64,000 bases of DNA from Fodinibius sp964490705 (lineage in GTDB: Bacteria; Bacteroidota; Rhodothermia; Balneolales; Balneolaceae), in NCBI GenBank assembly GCA_964490705.1, contig CAZBCG010000005.1, forward strand, positions 1 to 64,000, written 5' to 3'. Shown here piece after piece: positions 8,043 through 17,006 of this stretch. The notes under the pieces were generated by a model. It saw only the letters and a list, made by a program, of their open reading frames with translations, did not search any database and had not been told where the DNA came from. Position numbers and translations under genes: made by a program. The stretch's first letter is position 1. Every line of letters begins with the position of its first letter.

Positions 8043-9398
8043 TTAAACAATATTAGCAACCATTTTCTTTGCCTGATCCAGCCTATTGGTTTTGGTAAGC
8101 GTGACAATAAGCCTCCGCTTGTACTCACTATTTTCGGGATAAGCGTTATGGAGCTTATTGTAAATACCGGACACATAATCGAACCACTCCTGCTTCATAA
8201 ACATCGTCATAATGTTATCTATCTGTTCTCTATACTGCTCATTTGTTTCATTCGGCGGCAACATATCTCCAAACAAACGTTCGAACAGATATACAGAACG
8301 CTTGAAATCCTTTAAATCAATAGAAATCAATAATGCCTTTTCTAACAGTGCTCGGTCGGCATTGCCCCGCTTAAACGTAAAGAGCTCTTCAAAATAATCG
8401 GTTGCCTTGGCTCTTTCGCCTGCTTTTAATGCTACATTTGCCAGCCGAACAAGCGTTTTTTCCTCGTCAATCTGTTGATCAAAATTGGCGCGCGAAAACA
8501 ACGACAGGCGACCGTAATACTGCTTTAGGATATCAAAAGCGTCTTGCCATTCCTTGCGTAGCTCATGAATCCGAAATTGTATCAAATACGGAAGTCGCTG
8601 TAACGACTCGGCTTCAAGTGATTGACGAGCCAACGACAGAGCTTTCTTCCATTTGTGCTGCTCTGTTAAACAGCTGGCCAACCCATTCACGCCAGCCAAG
8701 CGATCGAAGGGCAACAACTTCTCTTTTTTCAACAGTTGCCGAAACTGAGCTGAGGCGCGCACATATTCATTATCCTGGATGTTTCGGTTGCCCTGTATCA
8801 GATAAAGTTTAGGAGCATAATCTTTTAACGAAAGCTCTTCATCAATATCAACATATCCGTACGGATTGCTTTCACGAACTATCAGAATTGGCTTATTCGT
8901 CAATGTAATGTCATGAGATCGAACAAAGTCGGTAGCATCGGGCAAATTATATCCCCGAAAGATCTTTTCATCTTCTACACAAGAGGTATTGATAAAACGC
9001 ATCTGATAATATTGATGCTGTCCGCCCGAATTTGCTCTTGTTATAATTACAGGAGCCCACTGGCTTTGCTCTAAACTTTTTTTAGTGGGAAAACTACTAA
9101 ATCTTAGTTGTTCATCATCTTCTAAGAAAAGCATCCAGGATGTATTGCCCTTTGAGGCTATCGTATTCCAGATCTCTGCACGTCCCGATTGCGGATCGCA
9201 GGCATGCCAGTGAATAGATTCAGGTAAATTGGCCGGAGCCTCCCCTGTACCTGCAACAATTAACTCAGCGAAATAACTATCCCACTGCTTTACCTTTTCC
9301 AAATCGAAAAATTTGCGATCCGATAGAAAAAGTACTCCTGTTATCCAGTCTAGGTTACTGCTCGTTTTCTGTGATACCGATCTAAGTGCCGATTCCAT
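8043..9398 (-). CDS. GT2-like glycosyltransferase with TPR-like repeats, last gene of the flgF-flgL operon
   Basis: 451 residues. The first ~110 residues resemble a shortened family 2 glycosyltransferase: ITGVLFLSD at the start and WMLFLEDDEQL (88-98), which looks like the acidic nucleotide-sugar/metal site of TPR-linked GT2 enzymes (usual form WVLFLDADE). The rest is helical repeats (~200-445; KKALSLARQSLEAE, RAKATDYFEELFTFKRG, RLDQAKKMV). It starts 39 bases after flgL on the same strand. A role in modifying hook or filament proteins is inferred from this position. The catalytic fold is incomplete compared with full GT2 enzymes, so it could be a degenerate, binding-only relative. Confidence 0.55.
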   Translation of the reverse strand: MESALRSVSQKTSSNLDWITGVLFLSDRKFFDLEKVKQWDSYFAELIVAGTGEAPANLPESIHWHACDPQSGRAEIWNTIASKGNTSWMLFLEDDEQLRFSSFPTKKSLEQSQWAPVIITRANSGGQHQYYQMRFINTSCVEDEKIFRGYNLPDATDFVRSHDITLTNKPILIVRESNPYGYVDIDEELSLKDYAPKLYLIQGNRNIQDNEYVRASAQFRQLLKKEKLLPFDRLAGVNGLASCLTEQHKWKKALSLARQSLEAESLQRLPYLIQFRIHELRKEWQDAFDILKQYYGRLSLFSRANFDQQIDEEKTLVRLANVALKAGERAKATDYFEELFTFKRGNADRALLEKALLISIDLKDFKRSVYLFERLFGDMLPPNETNEQYREQIDNIMTMFMKQEWFDYVSGIYNKLHNAYPENSEYKRRLIVTLTKTNRLDQAKKMVANIV

Positions 9399-9437
9399 AA
9401 TAGCCTCATCGTTTTATTGCAAAACTGTTAGTTGATG

Positions 9438-10322
9438 TTAGATATAGTTCAACAGTGTATTTTCGAACATTTTGCTGTGTACCGCCATCGCCGATTCGTA
9501 AGCCACCTGATTGCGCTGCATATCAGAAAAAGCTTCGGCAAAGTTTGTATCCACCAGCTCACTTATATCTGATTTTTGCGTAATCTTAGTAGATTCATAC
9601 TGCTCGAACATAAAATCCATGCGATTGATGTTATCCCCCAACTTTGAGGTAAGATCAGTAACATGATTAATTACCTGGTCGGCATCGGTGAGTAAATTAT
9701 TAAGCTGCTCATCATCGTTATTCCGCAAAGCATCTTCGACATCGCCCATAAACTGGAACAGATCCCCGGCCGGACTATCTGCGAGTTCTTCGCCGGTAAC
9801 GCTGATATCAATTTCCACACCGTCGGCAGCTACCACATGTGGAGGTTTGTCATTGCTATTATTGGTTACCACCCCACCCGCCAGTTCGAAAGGTTTTTCA
9901 CCGCTATTCGTACCTGCAAAAAGATAGCGTTCACCGTACTGAATATTTAAGCTGTCAACAATCTGCTTGCGGATACCCGAGACCTCATCAGCCAAATTCC
10001 CCCGTTCATCTGACCCCAAAGAATCAGATGATCCCTTAACCATCAGATTTTTGACATTCATCAGGCTGTCAATAACACCATCCATCGAATCCTGTGCCAA
10101 TCGTCCCTGGCGCAATCCACTGCTGATATTTCCTTGAAACTGCTCTACTTTATCCAGGTCAGCCTCTAAAATGCGGCTGCTTTGAAAGTTTACCGGACTC
10201 TGTGATGGCACCCGAACCTCTTTCCCGCTCGAAAGTTTCGACTGAATTTTTGCCATCTCTCCACGGTTTTTATTCACATCCCGCATAAAATTGTCAAAAA
10301 TGGTCTTCTGTGTTACACGCAT
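9438..10322 (-). CDS. flgL: Flagellar hook-filament junction protein FlgL (HAP3)
   Basis: 294 residues. The N-terminus (MRVTQKTIFDNFMRDVNKNR ... KLSSGKEVRVPSQSP) is the flagellin/FlgL D0-D1 signature, and the C-terminal helix (FAEAFSDMQRNQVAYESAM) pairs with it in the assembled rod. FlgL sits between FlgK and the filament. It is 5 bases downstream of flgK. It is not the flagellin itself: the protein has the FlgL start and gene order, and no flagellin gene is seen in this window. Confidence 0.92.
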   Translation of the reverse strand: MRVTQKTIFDNFMRDVNKNRGEMAKIQSKLSSGKEVRVPSQSPVNFQSSRILEADLDKVEQFQGNISSGLRQGRLAQDSMDGVIDSLMNVKNLMVKGSSDSLGSDERGNLADEVSGIRKQIVDSLNIQYGERYLFAGTNSGEKPFELAGGVVTNNSNDKPPHVVAADGVEIDISVTGEELADSPAGDLFQFMGDVEDALRNNDDEQLNNLLTDADQVINHVTDLTSKLGDNINRMDFMFEQYESTKITQKSDISELVDTNFAEAFSDMQRNQVAYESAMAVHSKMFENTLLNYI

Positions 10323-10327
10323 AAAAA

Positions 10328-11698
10328 TTACCTCACTATACTAATTAAGGTGTCATACATTTGTTGAGCATTGCTCATTACTTTGGCGGCTCCCTGGTAC
10401 GCATTTTGATGCTTAATCATCTGGCTAAGCTCTTCGTCAATATTGACTCCGGCCTCCTCTTCCTGCTGGGTTTTAAGCATCTGGATTTCAGAGTCACGAG
10501 CATCAATGCGATTATTGGTGGCATCTAATTGAATGCCCGGCTCGCTGATGGTACTAATGGTAAAATCGGTTAATGTCTGATTTTGTGTGGTCTTGCCGAT
10601 GACTTTTTGATTTCGCAGTTCTGCAATCTGTGATGCCACTTCTCCGTTACCGGCTTCTCCATCCGTATTCGAGGCAGCAATCAATTTCGAGTTTTCAACT
10701 AAATCTTCATTAATCGCAATGCTTTCGGCCGTTGTTCCGGCGGCATCAAAAAAGTTGCGTTGAATACTGTCTTCCAGGCCATACCCATTGCTGTGAATAT
10801 TGTTGACTTCATTTACTACCGCAGAAGCAATTTTGTCGAGACGCTCCTTGATATCGGGAATGCCCTCTTCGTACATCTCAATTTCAGCACCAATCTGTCC
10901 GCCCTCCGGGGCAATGGTATGACCGCTTTCGAGTCGAAGACGATATTTCTTATTGGTATCATCCACCTCTGAAGTGATGTTGTACGCCCGATTCTCATCG
11001 ACCACGCTGTGGCCATCAATCTGAATTTCAACAGCACCGGTACTCGTTTCCTGGCTTTCAAATTCAACCAGTTCCGACAACTCACTCATCTTAGCCACCC
11101 GTTTATCAAGGCTGGCAAAATCGGGATCGCCCTTTGCTTCGGCTTGTTTGATAGAACTATTCAGCTCATTGATATCACTCAATATGTTGTTAATAGAGTC
11201 CAGCGTTTTACCGGCAAAATTCCTTACCAGCTCACTATTTTGATCCACATTTCGGCTGGTTTCGCGTAATTTGCTCGTGAACTGTTGGGTCTCGCTAATT
11301 AAGTTATTGCGTACACTTACATCCTGTGGATTGCTGGCCAAATCGGAAAAATTATCAAACAATCCGCCAACTTGGCTATCCAGATCATCACCGTAATCGG
11401 AGACCATTGACGATTCAAGCTTTTCATAGACATCAGCTTTCTTTTGCAGATAGCCCATGTCCTGCTGCTTTTTATTCAACAACTGGTCATTCATTTCATC
11501 CCGCAATCGGCTAACGTCATCAATGTTTACCCCCAATCCGGCATGATAATTATCCATCTGCATACCATTGGGCGACTTTTCGATGCGCTGCCGACTGTAA
11601 CCCGGAGTATCCGCATTTATAATATTGTTGGATGTAACCGACATGGATCGCTCGGATCCACGAAGGCCGCTTTTTGCTATTTCAAATATTGATTTCAT
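10328..11698 (-). CDS. flgK: Flagellar hook-associated protein FlgK (HAP1)
   Basis: 456 residues. The N-terminus carries the rod/hook family motif (SNNIINADTPGYSRQRIEK) and the C-terminus the FlgK closing helix (ELSQMIKHQNAYQGAAKVMS ... DTLISIV). FlgK forms the first junction ring between hook and filament. It lies between flgN and flgL, with 2 bases between flgN and flgK. Length is at the short end for FlgK, as expected when the variable middle domain is small. Confidence 0.93.
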   Translation of the reverse strand: MKSIFEIAKSGLRGSERSMSVTSNNIINADTPGYSRQRIEKSPNGMQMDNYHAGLGVNIDDVSRLRDEMNDQLLNKKQQDMGYLQKKADVYEKLESSMVSDYGDDLDSQVGGLFDNFSDLASNPQDVSVRNNLISETQQFTSKLRETSRNVDQNSELVRNFAGKTLDSINNILSDINELNSSIKQAEAKGDPDFASLDKRVAKMSELSELVEFESQETSTGAVEIQIDGHSVVDENRAYNITSEVDDTNKKYRLRLESGHTIAPEGGQIGAEIEMYEEGIPDIKERLDKIASAVVNEVNNIHSNGYGLEDSIQRNFFDAAGTTAESIAINEDLVENSKLIAASNTDGEAGNGEVASQIAELRNQKVIGKTTQNQTLTDFTISTISEPGIQLDATNNRIDARDSEIQMLKTQQEEEAGVNIDEELSQMIKHQNAYQGAAKVMSNAQQMYDTLISIVR

Positions 11699-11700
11699 AT

Positions 11701-12207
11701 CTAAGCTTCTTTATTGAGCGCTATTCCGGAAGAAATTTCCTCTTTGCTGCCACCAGCACCATATCGCGTATTCTTTTTGTTGTGCAGACTGTAAATGGAG
11801 TGCATCAGCTGCATGTTTTTGTCCACAGCAAATTCCAGCAGGTTATTCAGTTCCTGGTGCTTCTCTTTCAGCGTTTCCATCTGTTTCTCTAGTGTAATCT
11901 GCCAGCCAGCAATGGTATCCGTTGCTTCCGGATAGACTTCCTTCAAATACTCTAGCCGTATTTCGACACCGTCAACCTCTGCTGCATCGTTTAGCATCAT
12001 CTGCAAATGATCTATGAACTTGTGCTCTTGTTCTTTAAAAACTCCTCTCAGATGGGTGTATTTCTCAACGTACTCCACAATATCTTCTTCATTTGATGAA
12101 ACCACGGCCTCAATCTGCTTGTCAATCACTTCCATCAGATCATCAGACAGCATACCGAGACGGTCAATAATTTGCTCAAATTCTGTAAACGTTTTTTTTG
12201 ATTCCAT
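11701..12207 (-). CDS. flgN: FlgN family export chaperone for FlgK and FlgL
   Basis: 168 residues, mainly helical coiled coil. The C-terminus YGAGGSKEEISSGIALNKEA has the FlgN-type end in which an aromatic-glycine stretch follows the long helices. FlgN keeps FlgK and FlgL unfolded for export and delivers them to the export gate. It is immediately upstream of flgK, the usual place. Sequence conservation of FlgN is low, so context contributes much to this call. Confidence 0.8.
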   Translation of the reverse strand: MESKKTFTEFEQIIDRLGMLSDDLMEVIDKQIEAVVSSNEEDIVEYVEKYTHLRGVFKEQEHKFIDHLQMMLNDAAEVDGVEIRLEYLKEVYPEATDTIAGWQITLEKQMETLKEKHQELNNLLEFAVDKNMQLMHSIYSLHNKKNTRYGAGGSKEEISSGIALNKEA

Positions 12208-12250
12208 ATCTATCCTTTCTTAGCCCATCGTCATTATTAATTTCCAGCCA

Positions 12251-12535
12251 TCACACTTTGTGATATTCCGATATCATATCAGCCATTCCTAATTTCCTTT
12301 GTTCTGCAATTTCTGTAGCAAGCGTATCCGTAATGTGATGTCGATACATGCTGTTGGCCTGTCCCGCGACACCATTTTTATCGCCCATCTTAAAAGAATC
12401 TTTAGTCATCTTGTTGACCAGCTGCCGGGCGAATATTTTTTCAAACTCCATGGCAACTTCTTCCTTCTTTTCCTGGGCAAGGTCTTGATTATCTAATCCC
12501 ATTGGCATCGACTGTGCTACACTACTTATATCCAT
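12251..12535 (-). CDS. flgJ: FlgJ-type rod-binding protein (no muramidase domain)
   Basis: 94 residues, equivalent to the N-terminal Rod-binding domain of FlgJ: MEFEKIFARQLVNKMTKDSF and the closing MYRHHITDTLATEIAEQRKLGMADMI segment (quoted in parts) match the family. FlgJ caps the growing rod in the periplasm. Enterobacterial FlgJ has a C-terminal peptidoglycan hydrolase; here the gene stops after the rod-binding part, as in many non-gammaproteobacteria, so wall penetration needs a separate enzyme, not seen in this window. Confidence 0.85.
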   Translation of the reverse strand: MDISSVAQSMPMGLDNQDLAQEKKEEVAMEFEKIFARQLVNKMTKDSFKMGDKNGVAGQANSMYRHHITDTLATEIAEQRKLGMADMISEYHKV

Positions 12536-12579
12536 AATAATCTTGCTTTATGATTATGCTGTTTCAAATTCAGTTAATT

Positions 12580-13707
12580 CTACATTACAATAAGTTCACC
12601 CTGCAATGCCCCGGCACGATCAAGGGCCTGAAAAATGGAGATGATATCGCGCGGACTCAGTCCCAGCGAATCCAGGGCATTAGCCAGTTGCTGCACATTG
12701 GTATCAGGTTCCAGCACAACATTTTGTGCCGACTCCTCACTAACCCCCACCTGTGGCACCGGAACCGTTTCTGTTTCACCGCCACTAAAAGGCGGGGGCT
12801 GACTAATAAAAGGCGTCACTTGCGTGCGCACCTGTACGCTGCCATGCGAAACCATCGCGTTGTCAACGGTTACACCCCCGCCCGCCACAATAGTGCCGGT
12901 ACGCTCATTGATGACCACACGGGCTGGCTTATCCAGCTCAACCTGCTGATCCATAATGGTGCTGATAAACATATTCCGCATCCCCGGCTCCTGAAAAGCG
13001 TCCGGCCATTCTACCTGGATAATTCCCGGATTATAGACCGAGGCCAATTCTTCATCAAAATTCTCGTTGATCACCTCCACAACCTGACGTGCATTCGTAT
13101 AGCCCGGCTGAGACATCACCAAGTGCAGCGGCTGGTCAGCATTCAATTGAAAATCATTGTCGTGTTCTACGATACCTCCGCCCGGAATCGTAGCCGTAAG
13201 TGAGCTATTGCGAGAAAATCGAGAATTACCAATTTCTTCATTAATACCTCCTACGACTAAAGGTCCCTGAGCCAAGGCATAAATTTCTTTTGTTTCGGGA
13301 TTCAGGAGCGGGGTCTCCAGCAATACGCCCCCTTCAAGAGAACTGGCATCTCCCATCGACGATATCGTTACATCAATTTCGCTGCCCGATGCGTGATAGG
13401 GTCCGATATCAGCCGTAACAATAACGGCCGCAACATTCCGCGTTCGCAGGCGCTCCGAATCAACATTGATTCCAAAACTGTTAAGCATATTCGCAATAGA
13501 GCGAACCGTAAACTGGGCACCGCGCCTGCTTATCGTCCGGTCACCTGTTCTATCCAAACCAACAACCAACCCATATCCCACTACTTTTGTGGAATTGGCA
13601 TTTTTTACTTTAAGCAACCGACTTAGCGGGGTTTGCGCATCGGCTTCAGCCGGATACATCATCCCCAAAAAAGTTGCTGCCAATACTATGAGAATACTTC
13701 TTTTCAT
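12580..13707 (-). CDS. flgI: Flagellar P-ring protein FlgI
   Basis: 375 residues. A Sec signal peptide is visible (MKRSILIVLAATFLGMM ... EADAQ). The mature part has the FlgI blocks VVGYGLVVGLDRTGDR, NVAAVIVTADIGP and the C-terminal LDSLGLSPRDIISIFQALDR. FlgI forms the P-ring around the rod in the peptidoglycan layer and needs FlgA for assembly. It lies between flgH and flgJ. The presence of P- and L-ring genes shows a two-membrane cell envelope. Confidence 0.95.
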   Translation of the reverse strand: MKRSILIVLAATFLGMMYPAEADAQTPLSRLLKVKNANSTKVVGYGLVVGLDRTGDRTISRRGAQFTVRSIANMLNSFGINVDSERLRTRNVAAVIVTADIGPYHASGSEIDVTISSMGDASSLEGGVLLETPLLNPETKEIYALAQGPLVVGGINEEIGNSRFSRNSSLTATIPGGGIVEHDNDFQLNADQPLHLVMSQPGYTNARQVVEVINENFDEELASVYNPGIIQVEWPDAFQEPGMRNMFISTIMDQQVELDKPARVVINERTGTIVAGGGVTVDNAMVSHGSVQVRTQVTPFISQPPPFSGGETETVPVPQVGVSEESAQNVVLEPDTNVQQLANALDSLGLSPRDIISIFQALDRAGALQGELIVM

Positions 13708-13738
13708 GACATTTCGATTATTGAGATAACAATACGCT

Positions 13739-14362
13739 TTAATTAATCGCTTTTAGAACTGCTACAACACCCAATCCTATTCCGGCAACCGCTAATGCAG
13801 CGCGTTTTATAAATCCTTCTTTTTTAGTAACCTGGCTTAGTCCGCCCTCTTTCTCATAATTGATTTGGGCATTCGCCAGTCGATATGAAAGAACCTCGTT
13901 GCGACCGTTTATATCCTTGGGACGAACCGTACCACTTACATCAATTTCATGCTTTTCGCCATTTATCTCGGTAGATCGGGTCCCTTCTACAATTAAGTTT
14001 CCGGTAGCGGTCACATCCGTAACTTCTACACTCATATAGCCCTCCAACAGTTGCCCTTGGTTCGTTGATACCTGCTGATCTGATTCGTAATTCACTTCGG
14101 CATCAGCACCAAAAGTAGGCTGAAACGGCATGAAGTTTCCTCCGACTGATCCCCCCATACCGGCACCGGCACTTGATGCATTCTGAGCATCTGCACTAGT
14201 ACTCCCGGATATATTTTCCTGCAGGATTACTGTTAGCACATCACCAACCTGAACCGCTTTATTATCTTTGTACAGCGAACGCTGTCCATGAGCCAGATTA
14301 GTGGTTCCAATAACAAGCAGCAAAACTGCAAAATATTTTCCAATCAAAGTGTATTTTTCCAT
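13739..14362 (-). CDS. flgH: Flagellar L-ring protein FlgH, unusual cysteine-free form
   Basis: 207 residues. The family core is visible (YKDNKAVQVGDVLTVILQEN, GNLIVEGTRSTEINGEK, VRPKDINGRNEVLSYRLANA). FlgH builds the outer-membrane L-ring. Canonical FlgH is a lipoprotein, but this protein contains no cysteine and has a plain signal peptide ending LAHGQ. It also ends with a glycine/alanine/valine-rich hydrophobic helix (AALAVAGIGLGVVAVLKAIN) that ordinary FlgH lacks. Anchoring may have moved from a lipid to this C-terminal helix. The start overlaps the end of flgA by 19 bases. Confidence 0.9.
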   Translation of the reverse strand: MEKYTLIGKYFAVLLLVIGTTNLAHGQRSLYKDNKAVQVGDVLTVILQENISGSTSADAQNASSAGAGMGGSVGGNFMPFQPTFGADAEVNYESDQQVSTNQGQLLEGYMSVEVTDVTATGNLIVEGTRSTEINGEKHEIDVSGTVRPKDINGRNEVLSYRLANAQINYEKEGGLSQVTKKEGFIKRAALAVAGIGLGVVAVLKAIN

Positions 14363-15072
14363 TGTATTACTCCCGGACGAAGAACTTCGCCCACATATTT
14401 TCGATTTGTTTCGTCACTAAAAATTTTGATACGATCTCCTTTTGCACCATCCTCACGCGCTTCACCGGATACCTGCACCTGTATTCCTCTGCGTTTGATA
14501 AAAATCCTCACTTCGTCACCGGCCTTGATGATCAAATCTCTGCTCACATACGACTTCCGGACGGGCTGGCCAGACAGGAGTGTCCGACGCAGCGTTTTGC
14601 CAATTAATTTTTCAGTACTGGCAAAATACGACTCCCCTCTTTGTGATATCGAAACCCATTGATAGGCCAGGTGGGTTTCCTCCAGCTTAGATCCCTTTCG
14701 CACGCGATCAGTAACAACAGGCAGCTTTTGCTCGGCCTTAACTTTAAGCTGAATCTCCGCACGTTTACGATTTCCACGTTGGTTATATACCACTTCGAAA
14801 TTGGTATAGCGACGTATTTGTCCATGTAGCTCAACGCGGGTAATTTGCTCAGGAGATTGCTTTAACAATTGGTTGGGAATCCATCGCGGTTGAATTTCAA
14901 AACGGTACTCTCCGGTAGAAAAATGACGCTCTAACTGTTCGCTGGCCTGCTCAACAATAAATGACTTCATCTCGTCATCGCCAGATATATCTATGCCCGC
15001 CCGGGCAGGGACAATACCCAGGCCGACAAAAACAAGCAGGCAAATAAAGATGATTCGAGCGTGTAAAATCAT
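14344..15072 (-). CDS. flgA: Flagellar P-ring assembly chaperone FlgA
   Basis: 242 residues with an N-terminal signal peptide (IIFICLLVFVGLGIVPARA). The C-terminal SAF-like part is typical: VTDRVRKGSKLEETHLAYQW, LLSGQPVRKSYV, IIKAGDEVRIFIKRRGIQVQ and a final RPGVIQW. FlgA is a periplasmic chaperone for FlgI. It is followed by flgH with overlap and preceded by flgG with a gap of six bases, showing tight co-transcription. Confidence 0.9.
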   Translation of the reverse strand: MILHARIIFICLLVFVGLGIVPARAGIDISGDDEMKSFIVEQASEQLERHFSTGEYRFEIQPRWIPNQLLKQSPEQITRVELHGQIRRYTNFEVVYNQRGNRKRAEIQLKVKAEQKLPVVTDRVRKGSKLEETHLAYQWVSISQRGESYFASTEKLIGKTLRRTLLSGQPVRKSYVSRDLIIKAGDEVRIFIKRRGIQVQVSGEAREDGAKGDRIKIFSDETNRKYVGEVLRPGVIQWKNTL

Positions 15073-15078
15073 TGGAGT

Positions 15079-15876
15079 TTATCGCTTAATAGAATTAGTT
15101 ACCGACATCATATCCTCGGCCGATTGTACCATCTTTGAATTCGTCTCATAGGCTCGTTGCGCTTCAATAAGCTGCACCATCTCGGTCACTACATCTACAT
15201 TGGAGCCTTCAAGATAGCCTTGACGAACATTTCCAAATCCCTCTGCTCCGGGACGATCCACAAAAGGCATTCCCGAAGCCTGTGTTTCACTAAATAGATT
15301 ACCGCCCTCGGCATCTAGTCCAGCGGGATTTGAAAATCGGGCCAGCTCAATTTGTCCCAGCTCAACTTCCCGGTTATCACCGCCCATCAGGGCCGTAACC
15401 GTACCATCCTGCGAAATTTCTACCGCCTTTGCCTCCATGGGCACTTCAATCTGTTCTGCCAGCGGCAAACCGGAACTGTTCACCAGCATCCCCGAAGAGT
15501 CACGGGTAAAGTTCCCATCACGCGTATAGCCGATTGAACCATCCGGCTTCTCAACGCGAAAAAAACCATCGCCGCTAATTGCCATATCCAACGGATTGCC
15601 GGTTTCAGAGATAGATCCCTGCGTAAAATTCCTAATCGTTGAGACTGCCTGCGAACCGTGGCCAAGCTGCAGCCGCGGACTGTCATTCGACATTCGATTC
15701 GCTGACGCCCCGGACTTCGAAACGGCAATATCCTCATAAAACAGATCCTGAAAAGCGATATTACTCTTTTTAAATCCGGTGGTACTTACGTTTGACAGGT
15801 TATTGGCAATATTATCTACCGACTTTTGCTGAGCGCTCATCCCGAGCGAGGCAGTTGTTAAAGCTCTAAAAGGCAT
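15079..15876 (-). CDS. flgG: Flagellar distal rod protein FlgG
   Basis: 265 residues. N-terminal rod motif NNLSNVSTTGFKKSNIAFQD, the flagellar basal-body rod core NPLDMAISGDGFFRVEKPDG, and the C-terminal EGSNVDVVTEMVQLIEAQRA are all diagnostic. FlgG makes the distal rod that crosses the P- and L-rings. It is the second gene of the operon after flgF; the paired paralogues are normal. Confidence 0.93.
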   Translation of the reverse strand: MPFRALTTASLGMSAQQKSVDNIANNLSNVSTTGFKKSNIAFQDLFYEDIAVSKSGASANRMSNDSPRLQLGHGSQAVSTIRNFTQGSISETGNPLDMAISGDGFFRVEKPDGSIGYTRDGNFTRDSSGMLVNSSGLPLAEQIEVPMEAKAVEISQDGTVTALMGGDNREVELGQIELARFSNPAGLDAEGGNLFSETQASGMPFVDRPGAEGFGNVRQGYLEGSNVDVVTEMVQLIEAQRAYETNSKMVQSAEDMMSVTNSIKR

Positions 15877-15896
15877 AGTATTATTCGTTTATTGAA

Positions 15897-16634
15897 TTAA
15901 AATTTTCCTAATTGCTGTGTGGCTCGACCCATCATTTGATCTGTGGTTGTCATCGCTCGCTGCTGCGATTCAAACATTTTCGTAGTCTTCATCATATCCA
16001 CCATTTCGTTCAGCGGATCTACATTCGAAGATTCATAATAGCCCTGCATAATCTTGCTCGAGGGATCGTCAATCATGGCTCCTTCGGGGGCACTTAAATA
16101 ATTACTCCCTTTACGCTCCAACTGAGAAGTATCTTCGACCTGCACGATACGAAGTTGGTCAAATACCTCACCATCAAGCCGAATCGTTCCGTCATCGGCA
16201 ACCTCCAGATTGGCTTCATCGCCACCCCGGCCCGTTGCTTTCAGATACTCCGGCATGTGAATAGGTCCGGAGTCGCCCATTACGCGCGATCCATTTTCAT
16301 CTACCAAAAATCCATCACTGTTAAAATGCATACGGCCGTCGCGCGACAGTTGGGCTCCTTCTCCATTTTCTACGACAAAAAAGCCTTTTCCCTTAATACC
16401 AAAATCAAGGGGGTTGCCAGTTGGCTCAAGTACGCCCTGTTGCATATCAACCTGTTGCTGGGGAACTGATCGGCTCACTACTTCGCCATCAATACGCTGC
16501 TGTACCATCTTTTGAAACACATTGCTACCCTTAAATCCAGGCGTATTAATATTGGCTAAATTATTAGCCGTAACATCCTGCATTTTGGTCAGCATCTGCA
16601 TGGCCTGCATTTGAGCCTGTAGTCGATCAATCAT
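15897..16634 (-). CDS. flgF: Flagellar proximal rod protein FlgF
   Basis: 245 residues. NNLANINTPGFKGSNVFQKM, NPLDFGIKGKGFFVVENGEG and YYESSNVDPLNEMVDMMKTT are the rod-protein blocks. It is shorter than and divergent from the neighbouring FlgG and comes first, so FlgF is the better name, though such paralogues are sometimes annotated as FlgG. It is the first gene of the ring/rod/hook-junction operon and a sigma54-like site lies about 70 bases upstream. Confidence 0.85.
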   Translation of the reverse strand: MIDRLQAQMQAMQMLTKMQDVTANNLANINTPGFKGSNVFQKMVQQRIDGEVVSRSVPQQQVDMQQGVLEPTGNPLDFGIKGKGFFVVENGEGAQLSRDGRMHFNSDGFLVDENGSRVMGDSGPIHMPEYLKATGRGGDEANLEVADDGTIRLDGEVFDQLRIVQVEDTSQLERKGSNYLSAPEGAMIDDPSSKIMQGYYESSNVDPLNEMVDMMKTTKMFESQQRAMTTTDQMMGRATQQLGKF

Positions 16635-16703
16635 GATATCCTCGAATGCTTCGTTATTGCTTTATTTTAAAATTCCGGTTGAACCGGCCGGGATGATTAT
16701 ACT

Positions 16704-16719
16704 CTCAAATTCTATGCCA
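16704..16719 (-). promoter_or_regulatory. Possible sigma54 promoter of the flgF operon
   Basis: Minus strand TGGCATAGAATTTGAG: perfect -24 (TGGCA), GG-N10-G spacing, but GA instead of GC at -12. It shares its first eight bases, TGGCATAG, with the flgB-operon site. Confidence 0.5.
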
Positions 16720-16832
16720 CCAATTTTTCTTGCAGACTCCCAAAGAGGGTTTAGCTGTCAGGGGCATTCCAAAAAATCCGGCCTGCTTATATATTATAAG
16801 GCCTTCTTCTGCTACATACGCCCGTTGTTCAT

Positions 16833-16859
16833 TTAAGAGTTGTCTGACATCACCGATAA
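16833..16859 (+). promoter_or_regulatory. sigma28 promoter of the flhB-flhA-flhF-fliA cluster
   Basis: TTAAGAGT, 11 bases, ACCGATAA. Spacing equals that of the fliS site and the -10 differs by one base. It lies about 150 bases before flhB, and no intervening gene is convincing. Confidence 0.7.
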
Positions 16860-17006
16860 GAATACGTCATCCCAAAAGGCCGGCAGTAGGGAAATGTTTT
16901 CCGTTGAAGTGGATGATTTCTCCCTCCCATCTCTTAGATCCACTGCCAACACAAATAAATCGGATACTACAGAAGTGGTACTGTATTTGATTTATAACTC
17001 TGTGTT

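Noticed and set aside
9438..10322. Reading this gene as flagellin
   Set aside because: N-terminus and position after flgK are those of FlgL, and the flagellin gene is probably outside the window.
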